From Chthonomonadales bacterium (lineage in GTDB: Bacteria; Armatimonadota; Chthonomonadetes; Chthonomonadales; CAJBBX01): a stretch of DNA of 64,000 nt. The notes under the pieces were generated by a model, which had not been told where the DNA came from, made no database searches, and saw only the letters and a list, made by a program, of their open reading frames with translations. The translations under genes and the position numbers were made by a program. Of this stretch, positions 18,901 through 27,503 are shown one piece after another. The stretch spans positions 40,600 to 104,599 of the forward strand of contig JADLGO010000050.1 of the NCBI GenBank assembly GCA_020849275.1, given 5' to 3'. How positions within the stretch are numbered: the first letter of the stretch is position 1; every line of letters starts with the position of its first letter.

Positions 18901-19488
18901 ACCATGGCGTACGACGCAACGATCGAGGGGTGGTCACGCGCTCTGGATCTGCGTGACCGGGAAACGGAGGGCCACACGCGCCGGGTCACGGAGCTCACCG
19001 TGGCGCTTGCACGCGCGGTCGGGCTGCCCGACGCCGACCTGGTCCACATCCGGCGTGGCGCGCTGCTGCACGACATCGGCAAGATGGGCGTGCCGGACAG
19101 CATCCTCCTGAAGCCGGGACCCCTCACCGACGAGGAGTGGGTCACGATGCGCCGACACACGGCCTATGCCTGCGAAATGCTCTCGCCCATCGTCTTCCTT
19201 CGCCCGGCGCTCGAGATCCCGCGCTGCCACCACGAGAGGTGGGATGGCGCCGGCTACCCGTGCGGCTTGCGCGAGGAGCAGATCCCCATCGCCGCGCGTC
19301 TCTTCGCCGTCGCCGACATCTGGGACGCCCTCTCTTTCGACCGCCCCTACCGGAAGGCATGGCCCGCCGAGCTGGTGCGCGAGCACCTGCGCGGGCTTTC
19401 CGGCACGCACCTCGACCCGACCGCGGTGGATGCCTTCCTGCGCCTCGACGACACCCTCACTTCCTGCCGCCTCGAGCGCGCCGCCTGA
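15949..19488 (+). CDS. CHASE4-HAMP-PAS-GAF-PAS-GAF-HD-GYP cyclic-di-GMP phosphodiesterase sensor
   Basis: 1179 residues. The order is: membrane helix (8-27), CHASE4-type extracellular sensor with GDYTQWDAMVAFI (about 40-245), second helix (about 247-270), HAMP, PAS (about 345-455), GAF, PAS, coiled coil, GAF, then HD-GYP. The catalytic domain is intact: LLHDIGKMGVPD (HD near 1041) and CHHERWDGAGYP (GYP near 1103). It should degrade cyclic-di-GMP in response to an external signal plus at least two cytoplasmic sensors. GAGGA precedes the ATG. It stands alone, with no response regulator or cyclase beside it. Confidence 0.92.
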   Translation: MPSVQRRIMLLLTVLVAAFVVGLVIWQAGLRRQNAVLSAMERRERVRALDALIELQSAPARNLVGDYTQWDAMVAFIRRPTDRWKAKNLEPALTTFGVSGAWVYDLRGRLIAGSVQRGAEGLRELPLPPLALNAMRQCALGRHRFFQQTPAGVVELWGEGVHATADHARAGRHRGFFVAGRLWDSARLRRLADAGRCRVHLALPSEPPPRPPRDGFTHAIGLADPDGRPLGRIDLSGHLPLVTQARRAGAQATLLLLAFALLTPGLVSACLIRWVSRPLRTLSRAIEREDTPAVSGLASNRSEFGEIARMLEAFFGQRAELRAEVSARADAETRLSREVALLQAIAEALPAPLFHTDAEGRCVECNPAFLELCGLERAQALGRRFEELFPCDARAIHGTVDEAILRTCQPRCYLCELTAGNGARHTMLVHKAALRDAEGLPAGVLAILSDITEQQATAEDLERHAAYLRCVIDVQRLLLAPLDGEGRLQGTLARLGEAAGASRVYLYGHRRDDEGRLLASREGVWTAPGVAPGSPEALPAEAAYSSAWPTWEAPLSAGNHVHGLAEGMPEPERSALLARGARAVLVLPLVFHRELVGFVGFENCAAACEWEPAEVDLLQAASAALSLYHARKAAEASVRWNAALLRTMSEAAPLALYVVDNRSDRVLYHNRRFLVVWGIEHMADELAAGTARNADLLASSLPAVADGQAFAEACIPLREEANRAVIDDEIRFADGRIVRRYSTQIRDDADAYLGRFYMFEDITLRRRAEEALQQAHDVLEARVAARTLDLARANRSLQAEVAERRHAEGAVRSLNVELRRRLERLDSLRHVDAAISGGLDLRLTLRVLLNQVMARLGVDGAAVLLLDAHTRSLRETCARGTVPAGRQQGAESLHGTSAGQAVLLRRPVVSPAAGSAEGQAPMVHRCAPLIAKGDVKGVLEVYHAASFTPDDEWEGFLEALASQAAIAIDNSALFEQLQRSNAELTMAYDATIEGWSRALDLRDRETEGHTRRVTELTVALARAVGLPDADLVHIRRGALLHDIGKMGVPDSILLKPGPLTDEEWVTMRRHTAYACEMLSPIVFLRPALEIPRCHHERWDGAGYPCGLREEQIPIAARLFAVADIWDALSFDRPYRKAWPAELVREHLRGLSGTHLDPTAVDAFLRLDDTLTSCRLERAA

Positions 19489-19585
19489 GAGGTCCTCGCG
19501 TCACTTCCGCCGCCGCGCGTCGTTCCTGGTCGCATGGCCGTTGCGCGCTGTGGCGCGGGCGGCACCGCGGAGAGGAGATGCAACG

Positions 19586-19966
19586 ATGGCACGGTACGGT
19601 CGACGTTGGGCGCTTGCGGTGGCTGCCGCATGCGTGCTTGCCCTGAGCATGGCGGCGCCCGCCGCCTGGGCCGCGCCCTGGGACCGCTGGGATGGGCGCG
19701 GCGGCCGCCACGAGACGAGGCGCGATCGGCGCGAGGTGCGCCGCGGCGTGGAGGACATTCGCCGCGACGAGCGGCGCCTGTGGGAGCTCCGTCGCGACCA
19801 CGAGTGGCAGCTCCGCCGCCGCAACTACCGCGCGGCGCGCGAGATTCGCGAGCGGATCGAGCGCCTGGAGCGCGAGTTGATGCGAGATCGGCGCGAACTG
19901 CGCGAGGACATGCGCGATCTGCGCGACCGCGATCACGACAGAGGCCAGCGCCACGGGCGGCACTGA
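19586..19966 (+). CDS. Secreted Arg/Glu-rich helical protein
   Basis: 126 residues after agaggagatg. A signal peptide (about 1-29, AAPAAWA-A) is followed by an extremely charged helix with repeated RRD, RRE and RREL units (Arg about a third of residues), which would form a long coiled coil. No enzyme motif. It may bind acidic polymers such as polysaccharide or DNA at the cell surface. Function not recognised. Confidence 0.7.
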   Translation: MARYGRRWALAVAAACVLALSMAAPAAWAAPWDRWDGRGGRHETRRDRREVRRGVEDIRRDERRLWELRRDHEWQLRRRNYRAAREIRERIERLERELMRDRRELREDMRDLRDRDHDRGQRHGRH

Positions 19967-19983
19967 GCTATCCGGCGGACCAC

Positions 19984-20015
19984 GGGCGGGCAGGGCCGAT
20001 GGGCTCTGCCCGCCC
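19984..20015 (+). terminator. GC hairpin after the Arg-rich protein gene
   Basis: Arms GGGCGGGCAG and CTGCCCGCCC pair perfectly around a 12-nt centre, 18 nt after the stop codon. No T-run follows. The remaining 20016-20311 stretch shows no gene or clear promoter. Confidence 0.55.
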
Positions 20016-20311
20016 GCTCGCATAGGGGGGCGCGCGCCGGCCCCGGCGCCCTGTGACACGTGCCGGTTTACAGCAAACGGGCCCGGCAGTGCGGCCGCGC
20101 GGCATGGTTCATGCACCCGGGTGTGATCGGTGCTGCGGTGCCTGCCCTGGCGGTTCGCCCTTCGGCCGCCCGGACGACCGCGCCGCACCGGCCACGCCTC
20201 GGATCTCCTCCCGACGGGATGTGACGGGCCTGACGGAGCCGCGCCGGCCGCGCGAGGACTCGCGCCCGCGGGCGACACGCAGCACGAACACCCGGATGGA
20301 GGGGTTGCGTG

Positions 20312-21205
20312 ATGAAGAGCAGCATGTGGCGGGGGTTGGCGTGCGGCCTAGCGTTGCTCGCCGCGACGATGGCTCCCGCGAGCGCCGCAGGGCCCAACCT
20401 GGTGGCGTCGACCGATAAGCTGGGCTACACGCTCACCCTGGACCGCTACAATACGCTGGCCGACGCGCAGGCGGCGGGCGCCCCGGTGGCCCAGTTCGTT
20501 CTCGGCGCGGTCGACCCGGGCTTCCCGGTCCATGACGGCGCACTCTATCTCGTCAACGATGTCCCTGGCGTGAGCGCCAACTACAACATTCTGATGAGCG
20601 CCTGGTACTACACCATCGACCCGGGCCACGGCCCCTACTCGGGCTGGGGCAACCCCAGCAACACGAACACGGGCTTTGTCCAGCTCTACGACGATGACAG
20701 CTCGACGATCTCGAGCCTGGCCGGCGGCTGGACGGACACCTCATATGACACGTTCGTGCTGAACCTCAGCGGCGCGAACGCGGGCGCGGCCGACTACGCT
20801 CGCCTGTGGTACGGCGGCATCGGCGGCGCCGGCGAGCTCACCCGCGGAACGTTCATCGAGTACGCCCTCGACATGACGTTCTCCGGCATCACCGGGGCGG
20901 CCCTCGATCCCGGTCTCGGCCTGGTGGTCTCCAACGACCATCCGGGCAGCGTCAGCGGGACGTTCAGCGGAATCTTCGAGAACCAGAGCGCGACCAACCC
21001 CTCGCTCAACGGCTTCTACCGCTTCAGCGCCGCGTTCAGCGACAGCAGCTGGGCCTACGCGCAGGCCGGCGCCCTCAACGGCGCGTTCAACCCGTCAATG
21101 TTCGCGGCGGCCGCGGTTGTGCCCGAGCCGGGCGCGGCGCACCTCCTCCTACTGGCGGCCGCGACCGGCGCCGGCTGGCTGTGGCGGGTCCGGCGCGCGC
21201 GGTAG
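20312..21205 (+). CDS. PEP-CTERM sorted secreted protein
   Basis: 297 residues from the ATG at 20312 (ggagggg ribosome site; a GTG one codon earlier is less well spaced). A signal peptide ends near ASA-A. The central beta-rich domain has no recognised fold. The C-terminus has the tripartite sorting tail: VVPEPG, a hydrophobic helix (AAHLLLLAAATGAGWLW) and basic RVRRAR. This is the PEP-CTERM exosortase signal, so the protein should be cut and anchored or released at the surface. No exosortase gene is in the window. Confidence 0.85.
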   Translation: MKSSMWRGLACGLALLAATMAPASAAGPNLVASTDKLGYTLTLDRYNTLADAQAAGAPVAQFVLGAVDPGFPVHDGALYLVNDVPGVSANYNILMSAWYYTIDPGHGPYSGWGNPSNTNTGFVQLYDDDSSTISSLAGGWTDTSYDTFVLNLSGANAGAADYARLWYGGIGGAGELTRGTFIEYALDMTFSGITGAALDPGLGLVVSNDHPGSVSGTFSGIFENQSATNPSLNGFYRFSAAFSDSSWAYAQAGALNGAFNPSMFAAAAVVPEPGAAHLLLLAAATGAGWLWRVRRAR

Positions 21206-21230
21206 CCGGGCCGGACGTACCTTCGGCGTT

Positions 21231-21266
21231 CGAGACGGGCGGGGCCGCGCGGCCCCGCCCGTCTCG
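21231..21266. terminator. Perfect 36-bp palindrome after the PEP-CTERM gene
   Basis: The whole element reads the same on both strands, from CGAGACGGGC to its complement GCCCGTCTCG, with no loop bases beyond the central CG. It lies 25 nt after the stop codon and would give a very stable hairpin on either transcript. No T-run follows. Confidence 0.6.
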
Positions 21267-21298
21267 CGCCTGGCGGCAAGTGGGCCTGGCGGCGAGCG

Positions 21299-21327
21299 TT
21301 GACGCGGGAGGCGCCACGCGATATAAT
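21299..21327 (+). promoter_or_regulatory. Sigma-70 promoter of the small zinc-ribbon gene
   Basis: TTGACG (21299-21304), a 17-nt spacer and TATAAT (21322-21327) give one of the best vegetative promoters here. It lies about 65 nt before the ATG at 21394. Confidence 0.72.
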
Positions 21328-21393
21328 CGGCGCGTGGCGCTCCGACGTGCCGCGACGGTCGCGGCGGGCCTGGCCGCCCGGGCGGAGGGTGTG

Positions 21394-21645
21394 ATGGCGG
21401 GCGTTGTCGAGTGGCGATGCGAACGGTGCGGTGAGCCGGCCGGAGCCGCGCCGGCCGCGCTGTGCGCGCGGTGCGGACGGGCGGTGTGCCGTCGCTGCCG
21501 GGCGAGAGGTGGCTGGCTCGGGCGAGCCGACGCGGCGCTCTGCCTTGACTGCTCGGCCGGCAAGCCGGTCGCCAACCGCCGCACGCACGGCGGCGAGGAC
21601 GGCCCGGTGCGCGCGGCGATCGGGTGGCCGCGCCTCGAGCCTTGA
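21394..21645 (+). CDS. Small double zinc-finger protein
   Basis: 83 residues with four CxxC knuckles: CERCGE, CARCGR, CRRC and CLDC, spaced like a B-box or treble-clef pair of fingers (residues about 8-54). It has no membrane helix. The tail is Arg/Gly-rich. A near-consensus promoter lies just upstream. It may bind nucleic acid or protein; a specific function is not recognised. A GTG one codon upstream is an alternative start. Confidence 0.6.
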   Translation: MAGVVEWRCERCGEPAGAAPAALCARCGRAVCRRCRARGGWLGRADAALCLDCSAGKPVANRRTHGGEDGPVRAAIGWPRLEP

Positions 21646-21788
21646 TGGCGTGCCGCGCCCGGCCGTGCCCCGCGGCGAGCCCGGCGCGCGCCGATCCGCT
21701 CACGCCGTGGGGCGGCGCCGGGCAAGCGCCGAACCCCGCAGGGGCGGGAGTGCGCTTCGCATTCGGGTCCTCACTCCGGAGGTCCAGC

Positions 21789-24700
21789 ATGTCCCGTGTC
21801 GCGCGCGCCACCGCCCTGCTGACCGTCTGCGTGGGAGCCCCTGCCATGTGCCAGTCCGTACTGCCCGAGCTGGATCCGGCCGAGAAGCCCGGTACGCGGC
21901 CCTACGAGATGGTGCGCGCCGGGCGACGCGAGCCGGCCCCGCCCACCCTGCGCTTCGATGACCTGCACGGCTGGACGATGAGCGTTGCGGGCGGGGCGGA
22001 GGCCGCACTTCAGGCGAGCCGGGCGCAGGACCTGTGGGGCCGGCCGGTAGCGCGCCTGCGTTACCGCGGCGCGGGCCGCGAGTCGCCGGGCGCGAGCGTG
22101 GTTCTCCGCCCGCCGGCTCCGGTTGCGCTTCCGGAGGGCGCCGACTGCGTGGACATGTGGGTCTACGGAAATCGGTGGGACTGGGTCAACCCTCCCGGCA
22201 CCCCGCCCGTGCGTGTCGTCCTGAACCTGCGCGACGGCTCCGGCCTCCATCCGCTCCAGGTGGACTCGGTCCGGTGGGAGGAGTGGTGGCTGATGCACCG
22301 GCGCCTCCCGGCGGGCATGCGCCCCCCGGCGACGCTGGATAGCGTGGAGATCGCGGGCGGCTGGCAGCCGGAGTGGCGTGACATCTATCTGGACTCGGCG
22401 CGCTTCTACCGTGAGGACCGCAAGCCCCTGCGAATCGCGCCGCGTCCCCGTCGGAACCTCTCCCTCGCCGCCGGGCAGTCACCGGGCGCCAACACCGGTC
22501 CTGGCCGCCTCGCCTTCCCCACGCGGGAGACGACGATCCTGCCTGTGCAGCTCGGCGGCAAGTTCCGCAACCGGGTCACCGCGCAGGGGGACGGCTGGGT
22601 GTTCACCTACGATGGCGCCGACACGTCGGTGGTCTACCGCTTTCATCCCGAGCGTGGACTGGGCGGCATCGAGGCGACCTGCGCGGGCAAGCCGGCGGGG
22701 CGGCCGCTGGACTCGGCCGCCGTGCAGGGCGGTGAGGCCGGCGCGCCTCGCCGGCTGGAGGCGTCGGCCGACCGTGGCGTGGTGACCTGCCTCTACGCCG
22801 ACGGGACGAAGTTGCGGCTCCAGATCCGCCAGAAGAGCCTGATCGTCGACGTCGCGAACCCCGGCGGCGCGGCGACGGGTCTCCGGCTCGGATCGTGGAG
22901 CGGAGTGCGGGAGCCGAGGGCAGTCTACGTCCCCCCCATCACCTTCGGCTCCACGAACCCGACCGTGCTGCTGGCGCGCTCCGGCACGGGCTGGTTCTGC
23001 GGCTCGGTGTGGGTGGACTGGTACCGCTCCAACGGCTCCGAGCTCTACGGCGCCGAGCAGGCGTCGGGCACGTCGGCGCGCATCAACGGGGGCGTGCGCT
23101 ACAACCTGCGGACCGACGGCCGGCGCAACCCGCTGTTCGAGCGTCTCTTCGTGACGGTGTCACCGGTGTTCGAGGAGGTGCTGCCGACGGTGCCGAACCC
23201 GGTGGGCCGGCACGCCCGGCAGGCCGCCGCGCGGCTCTGGCAGGAGTCGTGGGGGCCCGACAACTTCGAGAAGCAGGCGAAGCGTAGCGAGACGCTCCGT
23301 GCCTACGGCATTCGCATGCTCACGCAGTGCAACCACGAGATCAGTTGGCGCGACGGGGGCGAGAGCTTCACGCTGCGCGTCCATGCGGCGCCCGGCAAGG
23401 GTGGCGACGAGGCGCAACGGCGCTACGTGGCGCACCAGCGGGGCCTGGGCTGGTTCAGCGGGCTATACACCAACTACACCGACTTCGCGCCCGTCAACGA
23501 GCACTGGGACCCCGACGCGGTGCAGCGCGAGCCGAGCGGGGAGTGGCGCAGCGCGTGGCCGCGCTGCTGGGCCCTCAAGCCGCTGCGCGCCGTGGAGTTG
23601 GAGGCCCGTCTTGCGCCCGAGGTGGCTCGCCGCTACGGCGGCAACAGCTCCTATACCGACGTGCACACGGCCGTCGCTCCGTGGGCATACACCGACTACG
23701 ACGCGCGTCTGCCCGGCGCAGGCACCTTCGCCCAGACCTTCTATGCCTACGGCGAGCTTCTCCGCAACGACTCCCACGTGTACGGCGGGCCCATCTTCTC
23801 GGAGGGCACCTATCAGTGGCTGTACGCCGGTCTGGCAGATGGGAACTACGGCCACACATACAACGGCCGCGGCCTCGCGACCGAGCCTCTGCTCCCCGCC
23901 TTTGACCTTCACCAGATCCACACGAAGGAGTGCGACATCGGCGTCAGTTGGACCGCCTTCTTCTGCGATGCGATACCCAACTGGCGGGCACCCGCCAACA
24001 TCGACCGGGCGATCGATCGGTTCCTGCTGACGACGCTGGCCTACGGGCACATCGGGTGGCTGGTGGAGGAGGAGCACGGGATCGCGCGCACCTGCCGCTC
24101 CTACTACATGCTTCAGCAGGTCCAGGCGCGCTACGGCCTCAAGGCGCCCTTGCGCATCGCCTACTGGGATGGGCGCGCCTTCCGCACCACGTCCGGGGCG
24201 CTCCCGCTCGATCTGCCGCGCGCGCGCCGGCAGCTTCTGGTGGAGTACCCCGGCGGCCTGCTCCTGTGGCTCAACGATAGCGCGACGGAGGCGTGGCGGG
24301 TCCGGGTCGGCGCGCGGACGATCGTGCTGCCTCCGGCCGGGTGGGCGGCCTGGCAGCCGGCGAGCAAGGGGCCAGGCGCCGACCCCGGATTCCTCACCTG
24401 GTCGGCGCTGGTGGACGGGCGCAAGGCCGACTACCTGCGGAGCGCCGCCTACATCTATCTTGATGGGCGCGGCGCGTGGCTCTCAACGCCGGAGGCCGCC
24501 TTCAGCGGCTCGCTCGCGATCGAGCCTGCCGGTCCGGGCCGTGTGCGCGTGACGCGCATTTCGGGCGAGGGGCCGTTCGTCGTGCGCCGACCCTATGGCG
24601 CGCGCGGGACCGTGGTCCGCTGCGAGGTGCGCAACGTGGAGGGCAAGCGACTCGCCGACGCCGCGCTGCGCGAGAGCGGAGCAGAGACATGGGTCGAGCC

Positions 24701-25772
24701 CGTGGCAGGCGGCCTGACCTATCTCCTGGTGTTCACGGGCAAGCCGTCGTGGCGGGTCGCGCCGGCCTTCGGGGAGGCCGCGCCCGGCGCGCTGGTGCCC
24801 CTGCGCGTCACTGGCGGCCCGGTGAGCTGGCCGTCCGGCGAAGCCGTGCTGCGCGTGCCCGCGAGCGCGCGCCCGGGCGAGGTGGTGACGGCTCGGGCGA
24901 CTCGCGGAGGGGCCGCCCGGGAGGCGCGCGTGCGCGTGGTGGCGCCGGTGACGCTCAACTGGACGGCCGCGGCGGCGCCGGAGTCGACGCGGCTGAGGCT
25001 GGGCGCGGCGTGGCGCCTGGCCGGGCTGGCGCCCACGGCCCTGGCCATCGAGCTCCGCGCGCCCACCGGCTGGGAGGTGCGGCCCAAGCGCTTTGCGGTG
25101 GACCCGCGCCGCCCGCCAACGGAGTTCGAGGCGACCATCACCACGGACGCGCCGGTGGGCGCGGTGGCGGGCCTCCAGGTGCGGGTGACGGGCCTGCCGT
25201 CGCCGGCGCGAGTCGAGATCTCGCTCTCCCGCGCGCTCCAGCACCCCGTCGTGGTCGACGTCGCACGACTCGGCCGTTCGTGGGGCATCACGCGGCGAGG
25301 CGGTGCGGACACGACGGCTGTCGCCGGCACGGGCGCCGCCTGCGACTTCCTCGACCCGATGCCGGTGGGTGGGGTGAGCCGTCCGGGCATCTTCATGCAC
25401 CCGCCCTACACGGGCGGCGTCGGGCGCACCTGGACCGAGACGACGGCCGTGCGGCTGCCGGCCGAGCCCTGTGAGTTCCATTGCTGGGTGGGCATCAAGG
25501 ATGGCGGCGACGCCAGCGACGGCGTCTGGTACTCCGTGCAGGCCGCCGCCGACGGCGGCGCATGGCGCACGGTGGGCGAGGCCGTGGGCGCGCAGCACGC
25601 CTGGCGCGAGTTGCGCGCCGACCTCTCGGGATTCGCCGGTCGGCGCGTGCGCCTGCGGTTGGTCGTCGACGTTGGGCCGGCGAACAACTCGACGGCGGAC
25701 TGGGCGTGCTGGGGAGAGCCCGCCATTCGGCGGACCAGGCCGCTCCCGCTGACGCAGGTGGCCGGGCCATAG
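21789..25772 (+). CDS. Large secreted glycosidase-like protein
   Basis: 1327 residues from the ATG at 21789, which follows ggaggtccagc; the frame is open 165 nt further upstream without a signal peptide. A short signal peptide (about 1-20) leads into beta-sandwich regions (about 40-470), then a TIM-barrel-like part (about 480-800). The latter has acidic candidates in SYTDVHTA (Asp near 624) and PIFSEGTYQW (Glu near 672), the layout of GH101-like retaining glycosidases. Ig-like beta domains follow, and a C-terminal carbohydrate-binding-like sandwich occupies about 1155-1310. Substrate unknown. The next gene is a patatin 38 nt downstream. Confidence 0.75.
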   Translation: MSRVARATALLTVCVGAPAMCQSVLPELDPAEKPGTRPYEMVRAGRREPAPPTLRFDDLHGWTMSVAGGAEAALQASRAQDLWGRPVARLRYRGAGRESPGASVVLRPPAPVALPEGADCVDMWVYGNRWDWVNPPGTPPVRVVLNLRDGSGLHPLQVDSVRWEEWWLMHRRLPAGMRPPATLDSVEIAGGWQPEWRDIYLDSARFYREDRKPLRIAPRPRRNLSLAAGQSPGANTGPGRLAFPTRETTILPVQLGGKFRNRVTAQGDGWVFTYDGADTSVVYRFHPERGLGGIEATCAGKPAGRPLDSAAVQGGEAGAPRRLEASADRGVVTCLYADGTKLRLQIRQKSLIVDVANPGGAATGLRLGSWSGVREPRAVYVPPITFGSTNPTVLLARSGTGWFCGSVWVDWYRSNGSELYGAEQASGTSARINGGVRYNLRTDGRRNPLFERLFVTVSPVFEEVLPTVPNPVGRHARQAAARLWQESWGPDNFEKQAKRSETLRAYGIRMLTQCNHEISWRDGGESFTLRVHAAPGKGGDEAQRRYVAHQRGLGWFSGLYTNYTDFAPVNEHWDPDAVQREPSGEWRSAWPRCWALKPLRAVELEARLAPEVARRYGGNSSYTDVHTAVAPWAYTDYDARLPGAGTFAQTFYAYGELLRNDSHVYGGPIFSEGTYQWLYAGLADGNYGHTYNGRGLATEPLLPAFDLHQIHTKECDIGVSWTAFFCDAIPNWRAPANIDRAIDRFLLTTLAYGHIGWLVEEEHGIARTCRSYYMLQQVQARYGLKAPLRIAYWDGRAFRTTSGALPLDLPRARRQLLVEYPGGLLLWLNDSATEAWRVRVGARTIVLPPAGWAAWQPASKGPGADPGFLTWSALVDGRKADYLRSAAYIYLDGRGAWLSTPEAAFSGSLAIEPAGPGRVRVTRISGEGPFVVRRPYGARGTVVRCEVRNVEGKRLADAALRESGAETWVEPVAGGLTYLLVFTGKPSWRVAPAFGEAAPGALVPLRVTGGPVSWPSGEAVLRVPASARPGEVVTARATRGGAAREARVRVVAPVTLNWTAAAAPESTRLRLGAAWRLAGLAPTALAIELRAPTGWEVRPKRFAVDPRRPPTEFEATITTDAPVGAVAGLQVRVTGLPSPARVEISLSRALQHPVVVDVARLGRSWGITRRGGADTTAVAGTGAACDFLDPMPVGGVSRPGIFMHPPYTGGVGRTWTETTAVRLPAEPCEFHCWVGIKDGGDASDGVWYSVQAAADGGAWRTVGEAVGAQHAWRELRADLSGFAGRRVRLRLVVDVGPANNSTADWACWGEPAIRRTRPLPLTQVAGP

Positions 25773-25810
25773 GCGCCGCGGGAGCGCGCGCCGGATCGGG
25801 GAGGCACACC

Positions 25811-26746
25811 ATGCCGAGGTACCGTATCGTCTCTCTCGATGGAGGCGGCGTGCGCGGCGCGCTGTCGGCCCGGCTCCTCGAGCGCATCGCCGCCGAGCGT
25901 CCTGCCGCGCTTGGCGCGGTCGATCTCTACGCCGGCGCCTCGACCGGCGCGATCCTCGCCGTCGGCCTGGCGAAGGGGCTGACGCCCGGCGATCTCGTTG
26001 CCTTCTACCGGGACCGCAGCGCCATCGCCTTCCGCGACACGGCGCTGGACGACATCCGCGACCTCGGCCGCATGCTCGGCGCCGAGTACAGCACGGCGGA
26101 CCGGCGGCGCGCCATCGAGCCGGTCCTCGGCCGCGCGACGTTGGCCGATCTCCCGAAGCGCGTGATGATCGCCACGTTCGTGCTGGACAGCGAGAACCCG
26201 CTGGTGCAGCGAACGCCCGGGGTCTCTCGCTCTTGGAGGGCCAAGTTCTTCCACAACTATCCTGGCCCCGACTCGGACGGCGGCCAGACGGCCGTGGACG
26301 TGGTCATGCGCTCCAGTGCGGCGCCGACCTACTTCCCGATCTACCAGGGGTTCATCGACGGCGGCGTGGTGGCGAACAATCCGGCCATGTGCGCGCTCGC
26401 GCAGGCTCTGCACCCCAGAACGGGCGGGCAGGACCTGCGCGATGTGGCGCTGCTCTCGGTGGGGACCGGCCACAAGCCGCATTTCATCGCCGAGCGCGAC
26501 GGCGACTGGGGCCTGGCGCGGTGGGGGCCGGCACTGATCGAGCTTCTCTTCGACGCCGGCATCGGCCTCGCCGACTACCAGTGCCGGCAACTCCTGGGCG
26601 ACTGCTACTTCCGGCTGAACTGTGACCTGGATCGCAACGTCGACCTGGACGCGGTCTCGCAGGTGCCCGCGCTCATCGAGATGGCGAACCGTGTCGACCT
26701 CGCGCCAGTGCTCGCGTGGCTCGATCGGCAGTGGCTGGCCGCGTAG
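25811..26746 (+). CDS. Patatin-like phospholipase
   Basis: 311 residues. The oxyanion loop DGGGVRG (10-16), nucleophile motif GASTG (Ser44) and catalytic DGG (Asp183, FIDGGVVANNP) are all present, so the Ser-Asp dyad is intact. It hydrolyses acyl chains of membrane or exogenous lipids. No signal peptide is seen, so it is cytoplasmic or non-classically secreted, unlike the secreted glycosidase just upstream. Length and motif spacing resemble the CapV/FabD-like patatins, but no cyclic-nucleotide synthase is adjacent, so a phage-defence role is not supported. Confidence 0.92.
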   Translation: MPRYRIVSLDGGGVRGALSARLLERIAAERPAALGAVDLYAGASTGAILAVGLAKGLTPGDLVAFYRDRSAIAFRDTALDDIRDLGRMLGAEYSTADRRRAIEPVLGRATLADLPKRVMIATFVLDSENPLVQRTPGVSRSWRAKFFHNYPGPDSDGGQTAVDVVMRSSAAPTYFPIYQGFIDGGVVANNPAMCALAQALHPRTGGQDLRDVALLSVGTGHKPHFIAERDGDWGLARWGPALIELLFDAGIGLADYQCRQLLGDCYFRLNCDLDRNVDLDAVSQVPALIEMANRVDLAPVLAWLDRQWLAA

Positions 26747-26752
26747 ACGAAC

Positions 26753-26787
26753 GGCCCCCCGGCGCGGTGCGCCGTCGTCCGGGGGCC
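26753..26787. terminator. Bidirectional hairpin between convergent patatin and SLH genes
   Basis: Arms GGCCCCCCGG and CCGGGGGCC enclose an inner GGCGC/GCGCC pair. It sits between two convergent stop codons (26746 and 26797). Confidence 0.55.
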
Positions 26788-26796
26788 GCGCGGCGC

Positions 26797-27447
26797 TCAG
26801 TGCTTGTGGGCGGGCGGCTCACCGAGATCGGGGCGGTTCTGAGGCTCGTCGGTCAGGCGGTCGTCGAGGCCGGCGACGAGTTCGCCCAGGGCGGCAGCAA
26901 GCTGCTCGCCCGTGACCGTCTGGGTCCCTGGCTTCAGCAGCGGGGAACCGGGCCACACCATGCGGTTGGCGGCGAGGTACTTCAGCGGAGTGCTCAGCGG
27001 GCTGCCGGCGGGAAGGCCCTTCACTGTGGCCGGCGCCGGCAGGCCCTCCGTCTGCCCGAAGACCTTGCCGGCAGAGGGCGGAAGGCCTTTCAGGACCATG
27101 GGGGCGACGCGGGCGACCACGGCCGCGAGCGTGTAGCGCGTCACGGGCTTCGCGCGCCATCCCGGCGCCTTCGGCGCGGTCACCGGGCGCACCGCCGCGG
27201 ATGGCCACTTGCGCAGCTCGAGCACGCGGGCCAGTCGGTAAAGGACGGGCACGAGCTCCTTTCGCGTCACCACCTGGCTGCCGGCGAAGCGGCCGCCGGG
27301 CGCCGGCATGATGCCCGCGCGCACCACCTGCTCGACGGCGGAGCGGGCCCAGTGCCCTTGCGGCACGTCGCTGGGCGACTGGGCGCGGGCAGCTTGCATG
27401 AGGCCCAGGCCCGCCGCGCAGGCGACGACCACGATCCCGATCTTCAT
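26797..27447 (-). CDS. Secreted SLH-domain protein
   Basis: 216 residues from the ATG at 27447; the open frame upstream is antisense-like and lacks a signal. A signal peptide (MKIGIVVVACAAGLGLMQAARA) is followed by an S-layer-homology-like module: SDVPQGHWARSAVEQVVRAG, then GRFAGSQVVTRKELVPVLYRLA. A second degenerate repeat ends in LAAALGELVAGL. SLH modules bind cell-wall polymers. The gene follows mreB on the same strand (56 nt apart), at the end of an envelope cluster. Confidence 0.75.
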   Translation of the reverse strand: MKIGIVVVACAAGLGLMQAARAQSPSDVPQGHWARSAVEQVVRAGIMPAPGGRFAGSQVVTRKELVPVLYRLARVLELRKWPSAAVRPVTAPKAPGWRAKPVTRYTLAAVVARVAPMVLKGLPPSAGKVFGQTEGLPAPATVKGLPAGSPLSTPLKYLAANRMVWPGSPLLKPGTQTVTGEQLAAALGELVAGLDDRLTDEPQNRPDLGEPPAHKH

Positions 27448-27503
27448 GCGTCGGTCCTTTCGCGAACTCAGAAGGGGCCGCGAGCCGGGCGCGCGCCCTG
27501 GGG

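Noticed and set aside
20231..21205. An exosortase system associated with the PEP-CTERM protein
   Set aside because: Only the substrate is present in this window. No EpsI/XrtA-type transpeptidase gene can be seen.
25811..26746. A possible CBASS-type effector, because patatin phospholipases can be anti-phage effectors
   Set aside because: No nucleotidyltransferase, ubiquitin-like or other defence gene is adjacent. The gene follows a glycosidase, so a defence role is unsupported.
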